Positions 50,727-63,977 of a stretch of DNA of 64,000 bases are shown piece by piece (the first letter of the stretch is position 1; every line of letters begins with the position of its first letter). A model generated the notes under the pieces. The model did not search any database. It saw only the letters and a list, made by a program, of their open reading frames with translations, and was not told the DNA's origin. The translations under genes and the position numbers were made by a program. Source of the stretch: Bryopsis sp. KO-2023 (taxonomy: Eukaryota > Chlorophyta > Ulvophyceae > Bryopsidales > Bryopsidaceae); assembly GCA_030272585.1 (NCBI GenBank), contig BSYQ01000008.1, positions 2,294,001 to 2,358,000 of the forward strand, read 5' to 3'.

Positions 50727-52939
50727 GATGGCTGCTGTCTGAATCAAAATCGAGGGAAACAGAAAACAAATAATTATTTTCTTAGAAAGAATGCCAGAAC
50801 ATCCCACAACAAACAGAACGAGACACTCGATTGTTGGAGGAAGAAAAAGACGTCAGCCAGCACGAACGACGACCAGGAAAACAAGTTGCAAAGGATTTGT
50901 GGGTGATGCTGCTAGATGTGAAATTTTCCTTCCCCAATCCCAAAAAACAGAAAATTCCTTCAACAACTTCAGCCCCAACCCCCCCAAAAAATAAATTAAA
51001 TAAAAATGCATCTACAGAAAGTAGAACACAATCCCCCAACTCAATCAAACTTTTTTTTTTGCAACCCAGCCAATAGACCTCTGTTCATTTCACATACACC
51101 CAACATAATTCAGACCTCCTGGTGTGAAGAATCAAAATATCTTCCTCGACTTCGTTATTGGGGAAACCACGTACCCTGAAAACTGACAAAATCAAAAACG
51201 AAAACAAGACACACGCAGTTGATTCAGCCCACCTGCGTCGTGCTGCAAAACTCCACGAGCCAATATCAACGACGCGCGTGTTTATACCCGAACGCTCGGA
51301 AAGAAACTCCCTCTCGCTTCTTAGATGATCGTGCGTTTGGGGGCAGGAAATAAGGCAACGCGGAAAAGCGGAGGGGATCGCGTTGTGCAGAACACACGAG
51401 GGGTTTGTGTCCGATTCGATCACGTGATCGAAAGCTGACATGCCAGCGTATCTTTCGGCGCTCTCGTATCTTTTTTCGGTGGGGCTGGCCTCGACTGCTT
51501 CACCTGATTGGACAGGGAAGGGTTGGATTCGGTTGGTTGAGAACATGTGAGGATGATCTACTGGACGATCCAGGGGAACGGGGGACTGTACCAAACCGTG
51601 GCGGTTGGGCAGGAAACGGGGATTGTGCTTGCGCGTCCCTGTTGGAACCACATGCGGAACATCCTGACCCCCTTCAATCGACAAAACCATAAGGCATTAA
51701 AAAAACCATATGGCAACTCGTTTTTCAGTAAGTGTGCTGACTACCTTTTTGGTTGTTTGCCTCATGGCCTTCCTGGTGAAAAAGCACTCTATTTTTAAAA
51801 AAGTCATCCTCTTACAAATTGGAAGAGCCCATGCACTCGCACGGACAGAATGCCAAATGATATCTACGACTTTTTTCTTTTTTTTTGTTTTGAAGGTCCT
51901 AGCCACGCCCACAACACACACTCTTTGAATATCAAACCAACATTTCGATATTAACTTCAACAAACATGTATACTTAATGCCCATATCTTTTTTCAAACTC
52001 CTCCCCCTCCCCCCCCCCCTCCCCAATTTTCCTTCCTCCAAGAAAAAAGCATTAGGCAAAACACAGCTGATTAAAAAGACCGTTCATTTCTACTGGCTCC
52101 TTTTTCTGTGGCTTTTTTTATTGTTGGATTTTCATCCAACCCCACATGCTAGATATATATTTCATTTCGGACCGGGCCTATTTCGATCATGCAAAATCAG
52201 TGCTTTCAAAACGATGTATATTTTCATATATGTACATGAGGTTTTTACAATTGGCCAAAACCAGCCAGCCCTGCTCATAGAAAAAGAGAATTTTCCTACA
52301 TGCAAATTCACAACATGTGGCGTGGCTTATTTTCCCAGTTTTTTTTTTTTCTTCTTTCATTTTTTTCTGTCTTGAAAAAAGAAAATTACTCTGTTGTGTA
52401 AAATCACTCTGCTCTATCGTCCAAGAAAATTCACAAACCAAAAAAAAAACACGCAGCTGAACATTTTCTGGGTTATAATTTTCTCTGTGTCCTCTTTCCT
52501 ATTCTTCTCTGAAAAGGAACTAACCTAATTTTTTCACATAAAACGCAAAAAAATGCAAAAAAAAGAAAAAAAACATGCACGATTCCCTGTTTCGAGAAGA
52601 AAAAAAATCGTTGCCCATTTTCCCCCACAAGCTTCCAGCACACCTATTTCCCATCTCCCCCACTTTTCGTTTAAAAAAAGGAGGAGAAAAAAAAATACAT
52701 TTTCTTCCAGCTGGACATACCTCTTCCTCCCCTCCCCCCCCCCCAAAAAAAAAGAAAGAAAAAACACAAAAAAGAGACAAAAAACATATGAACTTTTGTC
52801 GTTTCTCCTTCTCTCTTTTTTTTTTTTTCCCTTTCTGCAAAACCCAAAATATAACCATCCTCACGAATCCTTCCCATAGTTTTTTTCTTTCTTTCTTTAC
52901 CTTTAATTCAAACCATCGTTTTTTTTCTCTTTCTTTCTT
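50727..52939. other. intergenic region, FLU 5' flank
   Basis: Upstream of FLU, about 51090-51700 is less repetitive and open in both directions (a 201-codon frame on minus, 83-95-codon frames on plus), but no frame shows a domain, signal peptide or splice-compatible partner. It may contain FLU regulatory DNA or an untranslated exon. From about 51950 to 52940 the sequence is homopolymer-rich. Confidence 0.45.
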
Positions 52940-55900
52940 TCAAAGTTGAACGATTCTATCATGATATTTGTCGATATTAGTTTGAGTCAGCATGGTGCAC
53001 TGCTCCCAAGACAACGGCTGTTTCGTGAAGGGGCATCTCCTTTGATCGCTCAAAACGGCTTTCCAGGTGGCCATCCCCATGACATGGCCGTAAGGGGATA
53101 TCGCCGGGCCGACCACCGGCTCCAGAGTAATAGGGTCGATGAAATTTTGCAAAGGGTTGTCGTCGTTTTCGTGGTCCTCCTCCTCTTCACCTCCCCGGTT
53201 GGCACATCTGTGCGCAAAAAAAATAAAAAAAAGAGTTGAAAATAAAGAGGTATTTATTTATGCTGATTTTTTTGGGAAAACCAATTCAGAAAATTGCGAC
53301 AAAAAAAAAAAATCGTTTGTATCAGAAAGGAAAGGGAGGTCGAGGTTGCAAACTGTCTTTGAAACGATGGAGGGAAATGGGTCCATTTCGAAGAGAAAAG
53401 AAAGTTTCTGTATTTTTTTCACATTGCAACAAGAGCTTGTCAGTTGAAAGTACTGCCCAAAGAAAAAAATACAACTCTCAGCTTTGTATTTTCTTTCATA
53501 TTCCAGTTGATTTCGACTTTATGCTGTTACGGTAAACCACAATCTAAAAAGCTAAATATTCACCTGCCCCTCTGCTTTTAAAAATTAATCATTTCAAACG
53601 TATTACACTACGATGCTGAAAGTCCACCATGCAAACAAAGTCGTATGGTTTTTTTTAATCAATTGTACCGCCTTGTACCTTCGTTTGTACCGCTCCCTCC
53701 TTCCCAGACTGGACCACTTATCTCTAGTATAATCCAGCTCCGGATCGTCCCCCTCGGATTCTCTTCCATCATCAGAGGCGCTGGCTGCGGGCATTCTGTT
53801 TCGTCTTTCCCTTTTCCGAGTGGTCATGTAGGATGTCGAATTCTCGGTGATTTTCCCGACCTTGGCATTCTGCTTGGCTGCCCCACCCTTCGATCGACTT
53901 CCTAAATTCGCCTTGGCGACTTTTCGATCTTCTTTGCCACACCTGCATCGTTTCGAATTTTTTTCCTTGCTCGAGTGATTTTGTTATTAAATCGAAACGA
54001 CGGCTGTGAAGATTCCATATGTTGAATTCTGTATATATTTACAATAGTTTCCCCTTTATTTCAGATGAATCGGCAGGGAGGCTCATGGGTTCTTTTTTGT
54101 TTGTCTTTCCTATCAAAGCACGATAATGTTTTTTAGTACAAAAACACAGTTTAAAGAAAAAATATTTGGAAATTTTCTCGTATACTATTCCATCCATTGT
54201 GCGGCTGAAATAGGAGAGAGTTGGTGATAATTCAAAGCTTTTCTCAGCATGAATTTTGGATAAAATATTCACCCCATACAATCCCAACAATACGATGTAT
54301 CAACACAACACAGCATCGTTCTATTAAAACGATCGTGCAAAATTTTGTGTATCTATAAATATATCTATGCTTTTTCCACATCTATAAATATATCCAATTT
54401 TTTTCCCACTGCCACGCACCAGTAAGTTTCACATAGCTGTTCTGGGTCGAGGGTTTCGATTCTTTCGACGATATCTGCTTGAATGAGGCCAAAATATTCT
54501 GGTCCGGCGATCGCTGTTTTCGGAGGGGGGGGCAAATTTTCACCCAGTTTAATCCTCCGGGTGATTTCTGAGTTTATCCTCTTCAAAACCTGACAATATC
54601 AGTGAGAATAAATAAATCAGAAATAAAAAAATTAATAAAACAAAACTTGACATATGGAACCACTCACACACACAAAAAATGAATCCCCAAGAAAAGACCC
54701 TACGGGGAAAAAAACACTAGGGGAGGATTTCTTGGTTGCATTATTGACTTTATATCGTTCTTTTTTCCACCTCGGCACCCGCACAAGATTTCTTTTTGCT
54801 GAAGAATGCCCCCCCCCAAAAGAATAAAAAATTAAAAAATATAAAATATATATATATGTACCCCAACATCCCAAAATGAACGATTCATTGCACCGATGAA
54901 ACCCCATATAGTTTTTGAAAAGATCTCTATGAAAAACGAGAAAACTGAGTCCCAAAAACAAAATAAAGAAAGAAATAAAAGATACGTACCGCTGACCAGC
55001 ATCCGGTACAAGATTTTGCGATGAGGGGTTCGTCAGGTCTGTCATAGGCCGTCACAACGAACGTGGGATTCGGGTAGTAGGCTCCTCCTTTTCCAACGAT
55101 TTCGCACATGTGAATGCAGGTGCTGCGATCACATACACAAGTAAACGCTGACTGTTTTTGTATATATCCAGAAGGAGGGTCTTTTTTTTTATGCCTGTCC
55201 ACACTTCTATTTTTTATTTTTGTGAGTCATACTTCAAACGCACTCTTTTTTTTGTCACGCTTTTTCAACAGCAGTCCTTACCTGTCTAGTGATAATCTAT
55301 GTGTATACCTCCTACCTTTCATTACCATTATTAATGTTTTCCTTTTCTTCTCTTTTTCTCTTTGAGGGAGGGATCAATCATTGAAAGCAAGTAATGTTTT
55401 TTCCTTGCATCAAAAAGAGAAAACAGGGAGTTCTGCTTCCAACATCATTTTTTTTTTTTTTTTTTTGGGGGGGGGGGAGGGGAATGAGCTTAGGTTTAAA
55501 ATACCTGTCCAAGGACACAGAGCTCCTGAAACCTGTTCTGGCCTTGAACCCCTCGGGGAAAATATATCCAGCATTAAACCAACCATCAGCGGGCCTGCTT
55601 ACAGGGAATCAAGCAAACTGCTGAGGAAAACCAGTTGAAAATACATTCAGGGTTCACAACGAACAAATGCCCAATAACACCGAAACAACATAAAGCATAG
55701 AAATGGAGTTGCAGCCCAATGAATATATCTGGAAAGCAGTCTGCAAGGATGGAGCCTTACTTGAGAGCTCCTAATTCAACCAGCTCCACTTTCTTTTGGG
55801 CTTTTTGTCGAACTCTTCCTCTGCAAGTATGTCCACGGCTTGATATAGCTTTGGTTCCATTTCCCCCACGAGCCAATGCTCCAAGCTTGCCTGTACAAAG

Positions 55901-58900
55901 TCAAAAATATTCAAATATAATATAATAAACGATCCGTGGAAATCAGACTGCTCGTGGAGGCATCCCTGTTAAGGCAATGGCGCCATGCTTCCATTATTTT
56001 TCTTTTTTGTTTTTTTTTCGATTGCATGGAGGTGTCGGATTCTACTCCCTTCCATATTTCGAAAACGAACGAAACCAATAAAAAAACAGCACCCAGAAAG
56101 CAAAATTCTGTTATTTCATGATGTGTACTTCTCAATCTTTTTCTCTGGTATCAAAGATAGAAATCCTTTTCTTTCCTACAAAAATATGCAATTGGCATTT
56201 AAAAAAATAAAAATAATAATAATAATAATATACCTCGTGTGGCTCTGCCTCCGTTATCTTCGTTTTTCCCACAATTGTCTTCCATGGGTTGCCGATTCTC
56301 TTTGGGGGAAAGAATTTTCAGATCATCGATTCTCGACCTCCTCTTGTCATCATCCTCAACATCCGTGACTTCCTCATTGTCCTCCTCCTCCTCGTCCTCC
56401 TATGGTGAAAATATTTCAACTCGCAAAAAAAAAATGAAAAAAAAGAAAGAAACGGATAGACAAGAACAGAAACACACCCATCGAACGAAATCGAGTGATG
56501 AAATCTCAACTGGTGAATTCTACACAGACAGACAGACAGACAGACACGGGGGCTCACCTTATCGGTGCAGTCAGTCTGTGGAGCTGCAGATTTCAGTGGC
56601 AATGACCTGGCAGTTAAAGGGAGACTTCGAGCTTCGTCATCTGAGGGGAAAACAGTGACACCTCATTAACAAAAGAAAAAAAAAGCAAGAAGATATGCAA
56701 ATCTACGCAAATGTTTGAAAATAATGGCCCTCTGCTTGCTTCTCACAGTTTTGATTCAGAAAGAGTTCCTAAGCACCTTCTCTTCTATTTTCACTTTGAA
56801 GTTTTTTTTTCTCCGTGCACTTTTTTTTTGCATTTTTTTTCTTGGAATGGATCCCTCATCATCCATAGCACCACGATATGAGCCAATTTCCCCCCCCTTT
56901 TTTTTCAAAAAAAAACAAATGTTCATTGTTCATTTTCCGCACCGTCAATGGCACTTGGTCTGGCTTTCCCTGCATCTGTCTTCTGTTCTTTAGTTTTTTC
57001 GGCCACGCCGATCGAATCCAAAAGGCTTTTCCTCTTCTCTTCGCTCATTGGGCTCCCTTTTCTGTTGTTCGACCTCTTTTTCTTGCCTTTCCATCCAGAA
57101 TTTGGCGAATCTTCCTCGCTGGCCCCTCCGTCACTCACGGTTTCCTCAGACCCACTTTGACTTCCTCTCGCAACCTCAAAGTCACACCCCCCCAAAAAAA
57201 AACTTGCTTTCTTTTCTTTCTTTCATGGTTATCCCCCATGTGACGCCATTGAGTTTTAAATAATAATAATATTATTATTATTGGCTTTGACGAGCCATTT
57301 CTATGTTTCAAATTTTGGCGAAACCAGCAAGAAGGAAGGGTGGGATGGCAATCACTTAATCCGGACAGGGAAAAAAAAATGGAACACTAAACTTCACATG
57401 CACCCCCCCCCCCCCCAAAAAAAAAAAGAAAGAAAGGAAAAATAAAATATAAAAAAAATAAAAGGAAAAGAGAAAGTTTGGGGAGGTTTGGTAGCATATA
57501 CACACCGGTGTGCTCGGGGCAGCATTAAAAGCATTTCCTTGATCCCTTTTCTTTTTGGACCTCGCCTTTTTCGAGCCCCAACTCAAAGAGTCCGCATTTT
57601 CAGAATCCCGGTCCCCACAATCCAGGTCCATATTTCCTTCCTCCTCAGAATCATCCACCACCATCCTTTCTGCAGCCCCTGGTCAGTCACCCATATCTCT
57701 CAAAAAGACACCACTACTAAAAACCAAATATGTAAAACCAAATCATCATAATGCAACATGCACATTCTCTTCCTGGGTTTTTCGCCCTTTTCTTTGCAAA
57801 AACGGCTTGGAAATTCATAGCGCAATGTGCACATTCTCTTCCAATGGGTTTTATGTCTTTTGTTTTTTTGTTTTTTCAAATATCGACTAGAAAATTCATA
57901 CCGACCTTCTGTTTTCCTGGCTTCTTTGTTGGGATTGAACCGTGCGAGTTGATAAGGTCCGAGCCTGGATTGAAACCTCCCCACATACACTCCATCGCTG
58001 GATTCCACATTGACCTTCCCCTGAGCCCTGGCTGGTCTTGCCGTCGTTTCCGAGCGTTTGTTGCGTGTGCCTAGATTTTATCCGGAAAAAAATGAATAAA
58101 TAAAAATTCACCTATCGATCGAATTTTGTTCCCTTTGTATCGTTGGCAATTTCCCCCCCCCCCTCTTCTGATCATTCTCTTTTTATTCTTTTTAGTTTTC
58201 TTCCTTTTTTTTTTTTTTAAATACTCACGTTGTGCAGGGGTTTTCGAGGAATTTCCTTCGTCTTCTTTTGACCTCAAATTTTCCCTGAAGCTCGGATCCG
58301 AGGATAGCAGCAAGGCGGCCTCTTCCTCCCTTCACTCGCACGAAAATAAATTGAAAAACAAAGGGATTATTAAAAAACTAAAAAAAAATACGTTTCTGGA
58401 TACATGTAGATGTTTTGATAGATAAATAGATATATAATGCATATTATTTTGGTCGGATCAAATACTCGATATGCACTTTTTGTTGCTGAGGTTTCACCTT
58501 CCGTTGCAAAATTCCAAGGCAGCCATTGCCTCGTCGTTCGTGAGATCTGGGCAAATCATCCTCAGCTCGTTGCCCTGCAACAAAAAAATTGTTGGAAAAA
58601 AATATTACATTAAGAATTACGACAAATTGCACCTCATCAAGAGATTCTCAAACTGCATGAATGTTGTAACAGGAACTAGAAAAACTTACAAGAGAGAAAA
58701 AAAAAAACTGATTTCCAGAAAGATTTTTTGTTTTATTTTTTTTTTCCGTCACGATACCTTCCTTTGCCGTTCTCTGTTTTCGTACGCCTCCAGCATTTTT
58801 TGTTGGAGCTCGACCTGAACATATTCAACAATAAAATCTCTTAGTAGACAATCATCCAAACGAACCCAACCAAAATGGTTCAAAGAACCAAAAAAAAAGC

Positions 58901-59821
58901 CAGGACGATTGTAAGGGAAAAAAAAAAAAAAAAGAATCTTTTGAAATAAAGTTTGAAATTATTGTGGTGGTGGTTGGCCAAATTTGATGGTCCTCCTTTT
59001 TTCTCACCCTCTTTCTAATGATTTCGGATTCCTCATCGGTGAGCTTGCGAGAATCCAATTGCTTGAATATGTTCTCCGACCTATACAGGCCAGAAAAAAA
59101 AAAAAAAATCCATCAAATTTTGAAAGGAAATATTTCTTGCCAGACTCCCCCTGAGAATAGCTCCCAAGCCCAGCTCTTCAACAAGTCTTGACTTGTTTAC
59201 AGCATCGAGTAATAATGACATGCACAAAAACGCTTGTGGTTCCACCACAAGAGAAGAAAGATGGCCAGACTCGAAGCAGTGGCGCAGCGAAAGCGTGAAA
59301 AAGCAATGTTACAGGAAACATTGAAGCGCTATCGAAGAAATGACCATCGCCATCGAGCGACAATCAAGCGCGGTCGCATGCACGCCCCTTCCCCCTCACG
59401 ACTTTTCGAAACGCGCTCCCCTGAAACACACTCGACAGCGCTGCGACGTCCGTGTGTAAATGAACCACAGGAACGACAATTCCCCTGTGCCAGCGTTATC
59501 ATTGCTGGCAAGAAAAACATACCCCAATCCTTCTAAAAATGTCTGACAACACCATCGCGACACGCCCCACCAACGCCAATGATGCCTTATTTTCAGCCAA
59601 CGAAAAGATAAAGGCCAGCTCCTCACGTCGAGTTCAAAAAAGTACGGTACTCCCGCCCACCCCCCCATATGCGTCAAAACGTCCTCCCAGCTCAAACAAC
59701 GACAGCTCAGCGCTCACCGCTTGGTTTTGATTTCTGACAGTCCCTCTTCAAACACAGTTGCGAGGCATTTCCCTTCGCACGTCGACGACTTCTGAGCGTT
59801 TCCACCGTCTGTCTCGCTCAT
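52940..59821 (-). CDS. FYRN-FYRC protein with C-terminal U-box-like domain
   Basis: Sixteen exons join in phase: 59718-59821, 59009-59081, 58758-58814, 58498-58574, 58229-58329, 57906-58070, 57506-57678, 56943-57174, 56558-56640, 56234-56399, 55761-55890, 55505-55594, 54990-55122, 54420-54589, 53679-53942 and 52940-53207, giving about 761 residues. Residues 1-410 are mostly charged and disordered with Lys/Arg stretches (KKARSKKKR) and acidic runs. FYRN lies at ~445-490 (VELVELGALK, then WFNAGYIFPEGFKARTGFRS) and FYRC at ~490-550 (YYPNPTFVVTAYDRPDEP, CTGCWSAVLKRIN). FYR modules occur in chromatin proteins such as MLL-type methyltransferases, JmjC demethylases and TBRG1. Residues ~695-755 resemble a U-box: FIDPITLEPVVGPAISPYGHV, CPFTKQPL and TNIDKYHDRIV, without a RING-like set of zinc ligands. 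A nuclear, chromatin-linked ubiquitin ligase is a reasonable inference. Confidence 0.82.
56523..56546. repeat. GACA microsatellite
   Basis: About six tandem ACAG/GACA units occur in the intron between the FYR-gene exons at 56558-56640 and 56234-56399. Confidence 0.85.
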
Positions 59822-62800
59822 TTTGCCAACCGTTCGAGCGGGTTGCGAAAACGCAGGGATTATCAAGCTGGCACTGGCTTCGTTGATTCTTCCTCCTAGA
59901 TCGATTCGTTAATTTTTTTTCCCAAAATGGAGGTGCGCTGGGCTTGTGTTGAATCTGTTGCTTTCGAATTGGTCCGAGCACAGTACTTGACAGCGAACGG
60001 AGTTTTTTTTGTTTTAGAGGCCTGGGCTTCTGCCGATATTGATTGATGGATGGATTGGACGGAATTTCTGAAAGAGAACAAACAAACAAACAAACAACAT
60101 TTACATTTCTGAAAGAGAACCAATAGATTTAAAAATTTAAATGTTATTTTTGAAAAAAAAAAACGATACTCAAGCTTGTGAACAATTTAAGTATCGTTTT
60201 TACAGAGTGACTACAAAATAATAACGATGAAATTCTTTCGCCTTTTTCTTAACGATTTTTTTTTTCTGCAAGTCCCAACTTGCAGAAAAGGTCCTGAGAA
60301 GGTCTATCCAACACTTGCAAAACTGAGCGGTTTGTTCTGGTGGCTTGGCTTGTTGGTCAAGGCGATGAGGAGAAAAAGAAACAATCTGTTGGATTCATAT
60401 TCCTGCACTATTGTGAAAAGTACGATCCCTGTTCCTTGAAATACCACAACCAAGAATCCCAGCGGTACAAACTCCACAGAAAGTGCCCAACTGAATGACT
60501 CCTTTCCACAAATCCTAATTTAAAAACATGGCAAATATGTTGGGGAATGAAGAAACGGTAGGCCACCGATCCAACACTGACAAAACAGCAAAAGGCCAAA
60601 GGGAACACCCAATCAAGCTTCGTCTTGTTGGGCCAACTTTGGTTTGTTTATCGACAGACCTCTCCATTCTTGCAAAAAGTCGAAAGGCATCGGACGTTCA
60701 TTCACATTCTATCCACAGCTAGGAGCACAGTACTCTTTTAACAAAGAGTGGTTCGAGCGACCAATCCGCAAGGAACGCGGCAAATAGCAAATAGTTTGTA
60801 GCTTGAGTTCGTTAGGCTAGCTCAGGTTCCTCCTTTGCCATGAGAACCACCTCTCGCTCATGCCCGCTTGTCCGTTTCAACTCGGCTAACTGGCGTAATA
60901 AGAGAAGGAACGCCCTTTTGTCGTCTGTGATGGCTTTGGTCTGCCCCCAGCAAAGGATCCCACAGTTGATCGGCGCACTTCCGGACGTCGGAGTTGCCCG
61001 AAAAGGTAATGAAACAGGTGCTTTTACGCAGAGCGTGGGTGATTAGTTCGCCGACGAACGTAACGATCCTAACTGACGCACTTTGAAAAGGTGAGCGACT
61101 GGTGTTCGTGAGTTACTGTCCGTTTGTGGAGGAGCAAACCCGAAAAAAACGCTCGCTTGAACGCGGGAATGCGAGTTCCAGCGGTATCTCTGATAATGAA
61201 GCGTGAACAGAAATAGGATGATGAAAGTTCCACGAAAACGACGAAACGAGCAGCACGTCTGAATTTTCCCGAACAGAACACGAGCAAGATTTTCTACAAA
61301 GTCACGGCCGAGGATAAAAAAACACCTCTTAAGTCCGGCAATTTCTGTAGTTGTCGTGAGGCGGGAGCCCTGACACGGTGGTACTGGGAAGCGGTTCACA
61401 GCTTGCCCGGACGCTCCAATGTCCATAAGGGAGAGCGACGAGGGACGCCCTTGCGCATCGTGTCTTTAAACATAGACACGGTGACAACAAAAAACGCGGG
61501 TTCTCCACATTCACTATTCAATTTGATCAAATAATACTAATTCTCTTAATCTAAATCACTAATTCCACTAATACAAATCTGATTCTCTTTTTCAAGAAGC
61601 TTTTTTTTGCTAAACTTCAATTTTTTAGGAACGTAAGAATCTTGCTTGGTCCTTGATCATTTAGAACTTCTCTTATGACTGGACGCTCACCCGCCTGATT
61701 CATGAAAACGCTTGACTGGTTCTTGTGAAGACTTGGCCACGAACCGCCCGCGATCATAGCAGTCTGCATCGGTACAGTTTGCGTGAAATCTCTGGCGTGA
61801 TTAGGTTTTTTTTTATACTGGATTCAGTTTTGCTCGATTCAGTTCGATTGCGTTGGATGGAGCAGAGCGCTTCTTTATGACAAAACTTTGATTTTCTGCT
61901 CCCTCTGATAACAACATAGCACATGGAACTGCATGGAACTAAATACAGATCCAAAAAAAAACAAAAAAACCGAAAACCTCTGACAAGCTGGTCGTTAGCT
62001 TTTATTTGTTCCAGCATGATTCAGTTGGCGTTCGAAACCACTCCACCAGTACCCCCCCATGTTGAGAAAGGAAAGATGGAGCCATTGGGTTCGTATGGCA
62101 AAGTTTTGGCTGATTTGAAGTAAACCACAAACCTTTCATACTCCCAAGAACAGTGCTTTGAGCCCTGTAACACCAGCAATATCCAGGCTACTGGGAAGGG
62201 CTGTGTTGCAGACAGGTTTTCAAGAAAGAAAAAGGATTCATAACCTTGCTGTTGGTGCAGTTTGTTTATTGGATTGTGAATTCGATCATGGAAAACCAAC
62301 TCTAGAGCTTGTCCAATCTCCACCCACTGTTTCACTGTTCTTCGCAACAATGGTAAATTGACGACTGATGCTATTCATAGAAAAAACAAAACGAATTTGG
62401 TGGTTGGAAAATTTTCCACTCACTTCTCCAGCCCACCCTTTTTTTCAAAGCAAATTTTCTTTTTAAAAAAACCCACAATCATCGACCCACAGCAAATTTT
62501 CACTCCGGAACGCACACCCATCATCAACCAACCAGCAAATCAACCCGCCAAAGTCAAAATCAAAGAATAGAATCATTAGCAACCCTCAACCGCTCCAAAG
62601 AATCTAAACCAACCATTTGAAAAAAAAATAGAACACTTTCCACTAAAAAAAATAAAGACACATAAAAAAATTTGATAGAAATACATGTACTAAACCTATA
62701 TATGGTTCCTTCTTTGTTTTCAGATTCCCTTTTCGATCAGCAAAGAAGCAACAGGCCATATCCTGATTCTCATACAGCCCAAAAAAACACCTGCAGTTTT

Positions 62801-62827
62801 TTCGATTGCGAATTTCCTAAGTTGATT
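59822..62827. other. intergenic region, one possible first exon
   Basis: This 3-kb stretch lies upstream of the FYR gene and downstream of the haemoglobin gene. A plus-strand frame from ATG 60840 to a GTAATG donor at 61006 encodes about 55 residues with an Arg/Ser/Asn-rich, acid-poor start (MRTTSRSCPLVRFNSANWR), like a transit or signal exon, but I could not find the next exon. An inverted repeat at 60159-60201 is listed separately. The rest shows nothing recognisable. Confidence 0.4.
60159..60201. repeat. short inverted repeat
   Basis: AAAAACGATACTCAA pairs with TTAAGTATCGTTTTT (14 of 15 positions) across a loop of about 13 nt. It is immediately preceded by a direct repeat of ATTTCTGAAAGAGAAC at about 60063-60120. 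It may be a remnant of a small inverted-repeat element. Confidence 0.55.
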
Positions 62828-63977
62828 TCAAACCTCTGTTTTGCCGAGCACTGCTGCCCGAGTGGAAGCAACCAAACCGACGATTCCACCCTTGACGGGG
62901 TCCTGCACTCCGAGATCCTAAATCAAATCCAAGAAACAGAGCAGAAGCTTCAAAGAAGCTTCAAAGGGTGTTTTTTTTAGACACGAAGACAACTGGGGAA
63001 AATTCTGACGGAGAAATGGAACACCCCCTCGCCCCCCCTCCCGCCCCCCCCCAAAAAAAAAACGAAAAACAAAAACAAAGTACTGAACTGTCTGCTGCAA
63101 GAATATGATATGGTATTTTGAGCAAGGGGAACCCCATTGGGTGTGTAAAGCTGATAGGCAAAGCAACAGGAATGATCACAAGACGTGGGCATTCTCGACA
63201 GAACATTTTTCAGTTGAATTTTGGATTTCCCCCAAGCCATATGGAATTTTTGCAGGAGAACATAGACATTTGAAAATGAACACATAGGTGCCCAGTTCTC
63301 GCAAGCAATTAAAAAATGGTCAATGTTCTACATGGCGATGTAGAACAACAGTCCAAAAAAAAAGTTGGATCCAAACCTCGAGCGTGGCAATGAAGAGCTC
63401 CGCGATCACGTCGAAATCATAATCAGACATGCCGTCGACGACCAGGCGAGCGTGAGGCTGCGTCAGGTCCCCATCGAAAACGTGGCCCTTCAAAACGCAC
63501 GTCAGGAATCCTTCCATCTTGGCGAGCTGGCCTTCCTTGCTGACGCCGTCGAACCACTTCGCAACGCGTTCGTCCGCGTAAACTTTCTCGTAAAAAAGCG
63601 ACACGGCGGCTTCCACCGACGCCGCACCGCCGACTTGCTCGTACAACGTGGCTTCCTTCACGGACACCCTGATCAACGTCGATACCAGGCCCAGTCGTCA
63701 AGTTTTCCCGGCGATGATTGAGTTGCGGATAGGCTATGGTCGAGTGCGCAAAAATAGGATGTCCATGGTGACGCGTTTTTTTCGGTTCAAAGTATTGTGC
63801 ACGAGTGTGGATGAAACTGGAAGCGTTTTCACAAAGAGTTTCATACCCAGCGCGGGCCTTGAGATTATCACCAAGACGAGCCTTGGCAACGGATCGAGAC
63901 GCCCTGTTGCAAACAGCAGCGGGTCGAGCCAGACGCCCGACGGCGCGGGTCGTTGCGAGGGGGGGCGTCATTTTCAT
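62828..63977 (-). CDS. Group-1 truncated haemoglobin with N-terminal targeting peptide
   Basis: Three exons, 63847-63977, 63377-63668 and 62828-62917, join in phase to about 170 residues. Truncated haemoglobins bind haem and O2/NO in a two-over-two helical fold. The globin part begins TLYEQVGGAASVEAAVSLFYEKV (the Tyr of FYEKV fits the B10 position) and includes WFDGVSKEGQLAKMEGFL, then HARLVV, whose His fits the proximal haem ligand, and DFDVIAELFIATLE. The last exon supplies the final helix (GVQDPVKGGIVGLVASTR). Residues 1-44 are rich in Arg, Ala, Ser and Thr without acidic residues until near the end, as expected for a plastid or mitochondrial transit peptide. The GTATGA donor at 63846 was chosen because it alone gives the right phase. 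Confidence 0.87.

Noticed and set aside
51085-51690. 201-codon open frame, minus strand, upstream of FLU
   Set aside because: No signal peptide, domain or splice-compatible edge. The same interval is equally open on the plus strand, suggesting composition rather than coding.
51547-51798. 83-codon plus-strand frame (MRMIYWTIQGNGG...)
   Set aside because: It has a plausible start but no recognisable family, and its end runs into AT-rich DNA. It overlaps another uncalled frame.
62672-62980. 102-codon open frame with a splice-acceptor-like start, plus strand
   Set aside because: It is antisense to the last exon of the truncated haemoglobin, whose conserved C-terminus explains the open frame.
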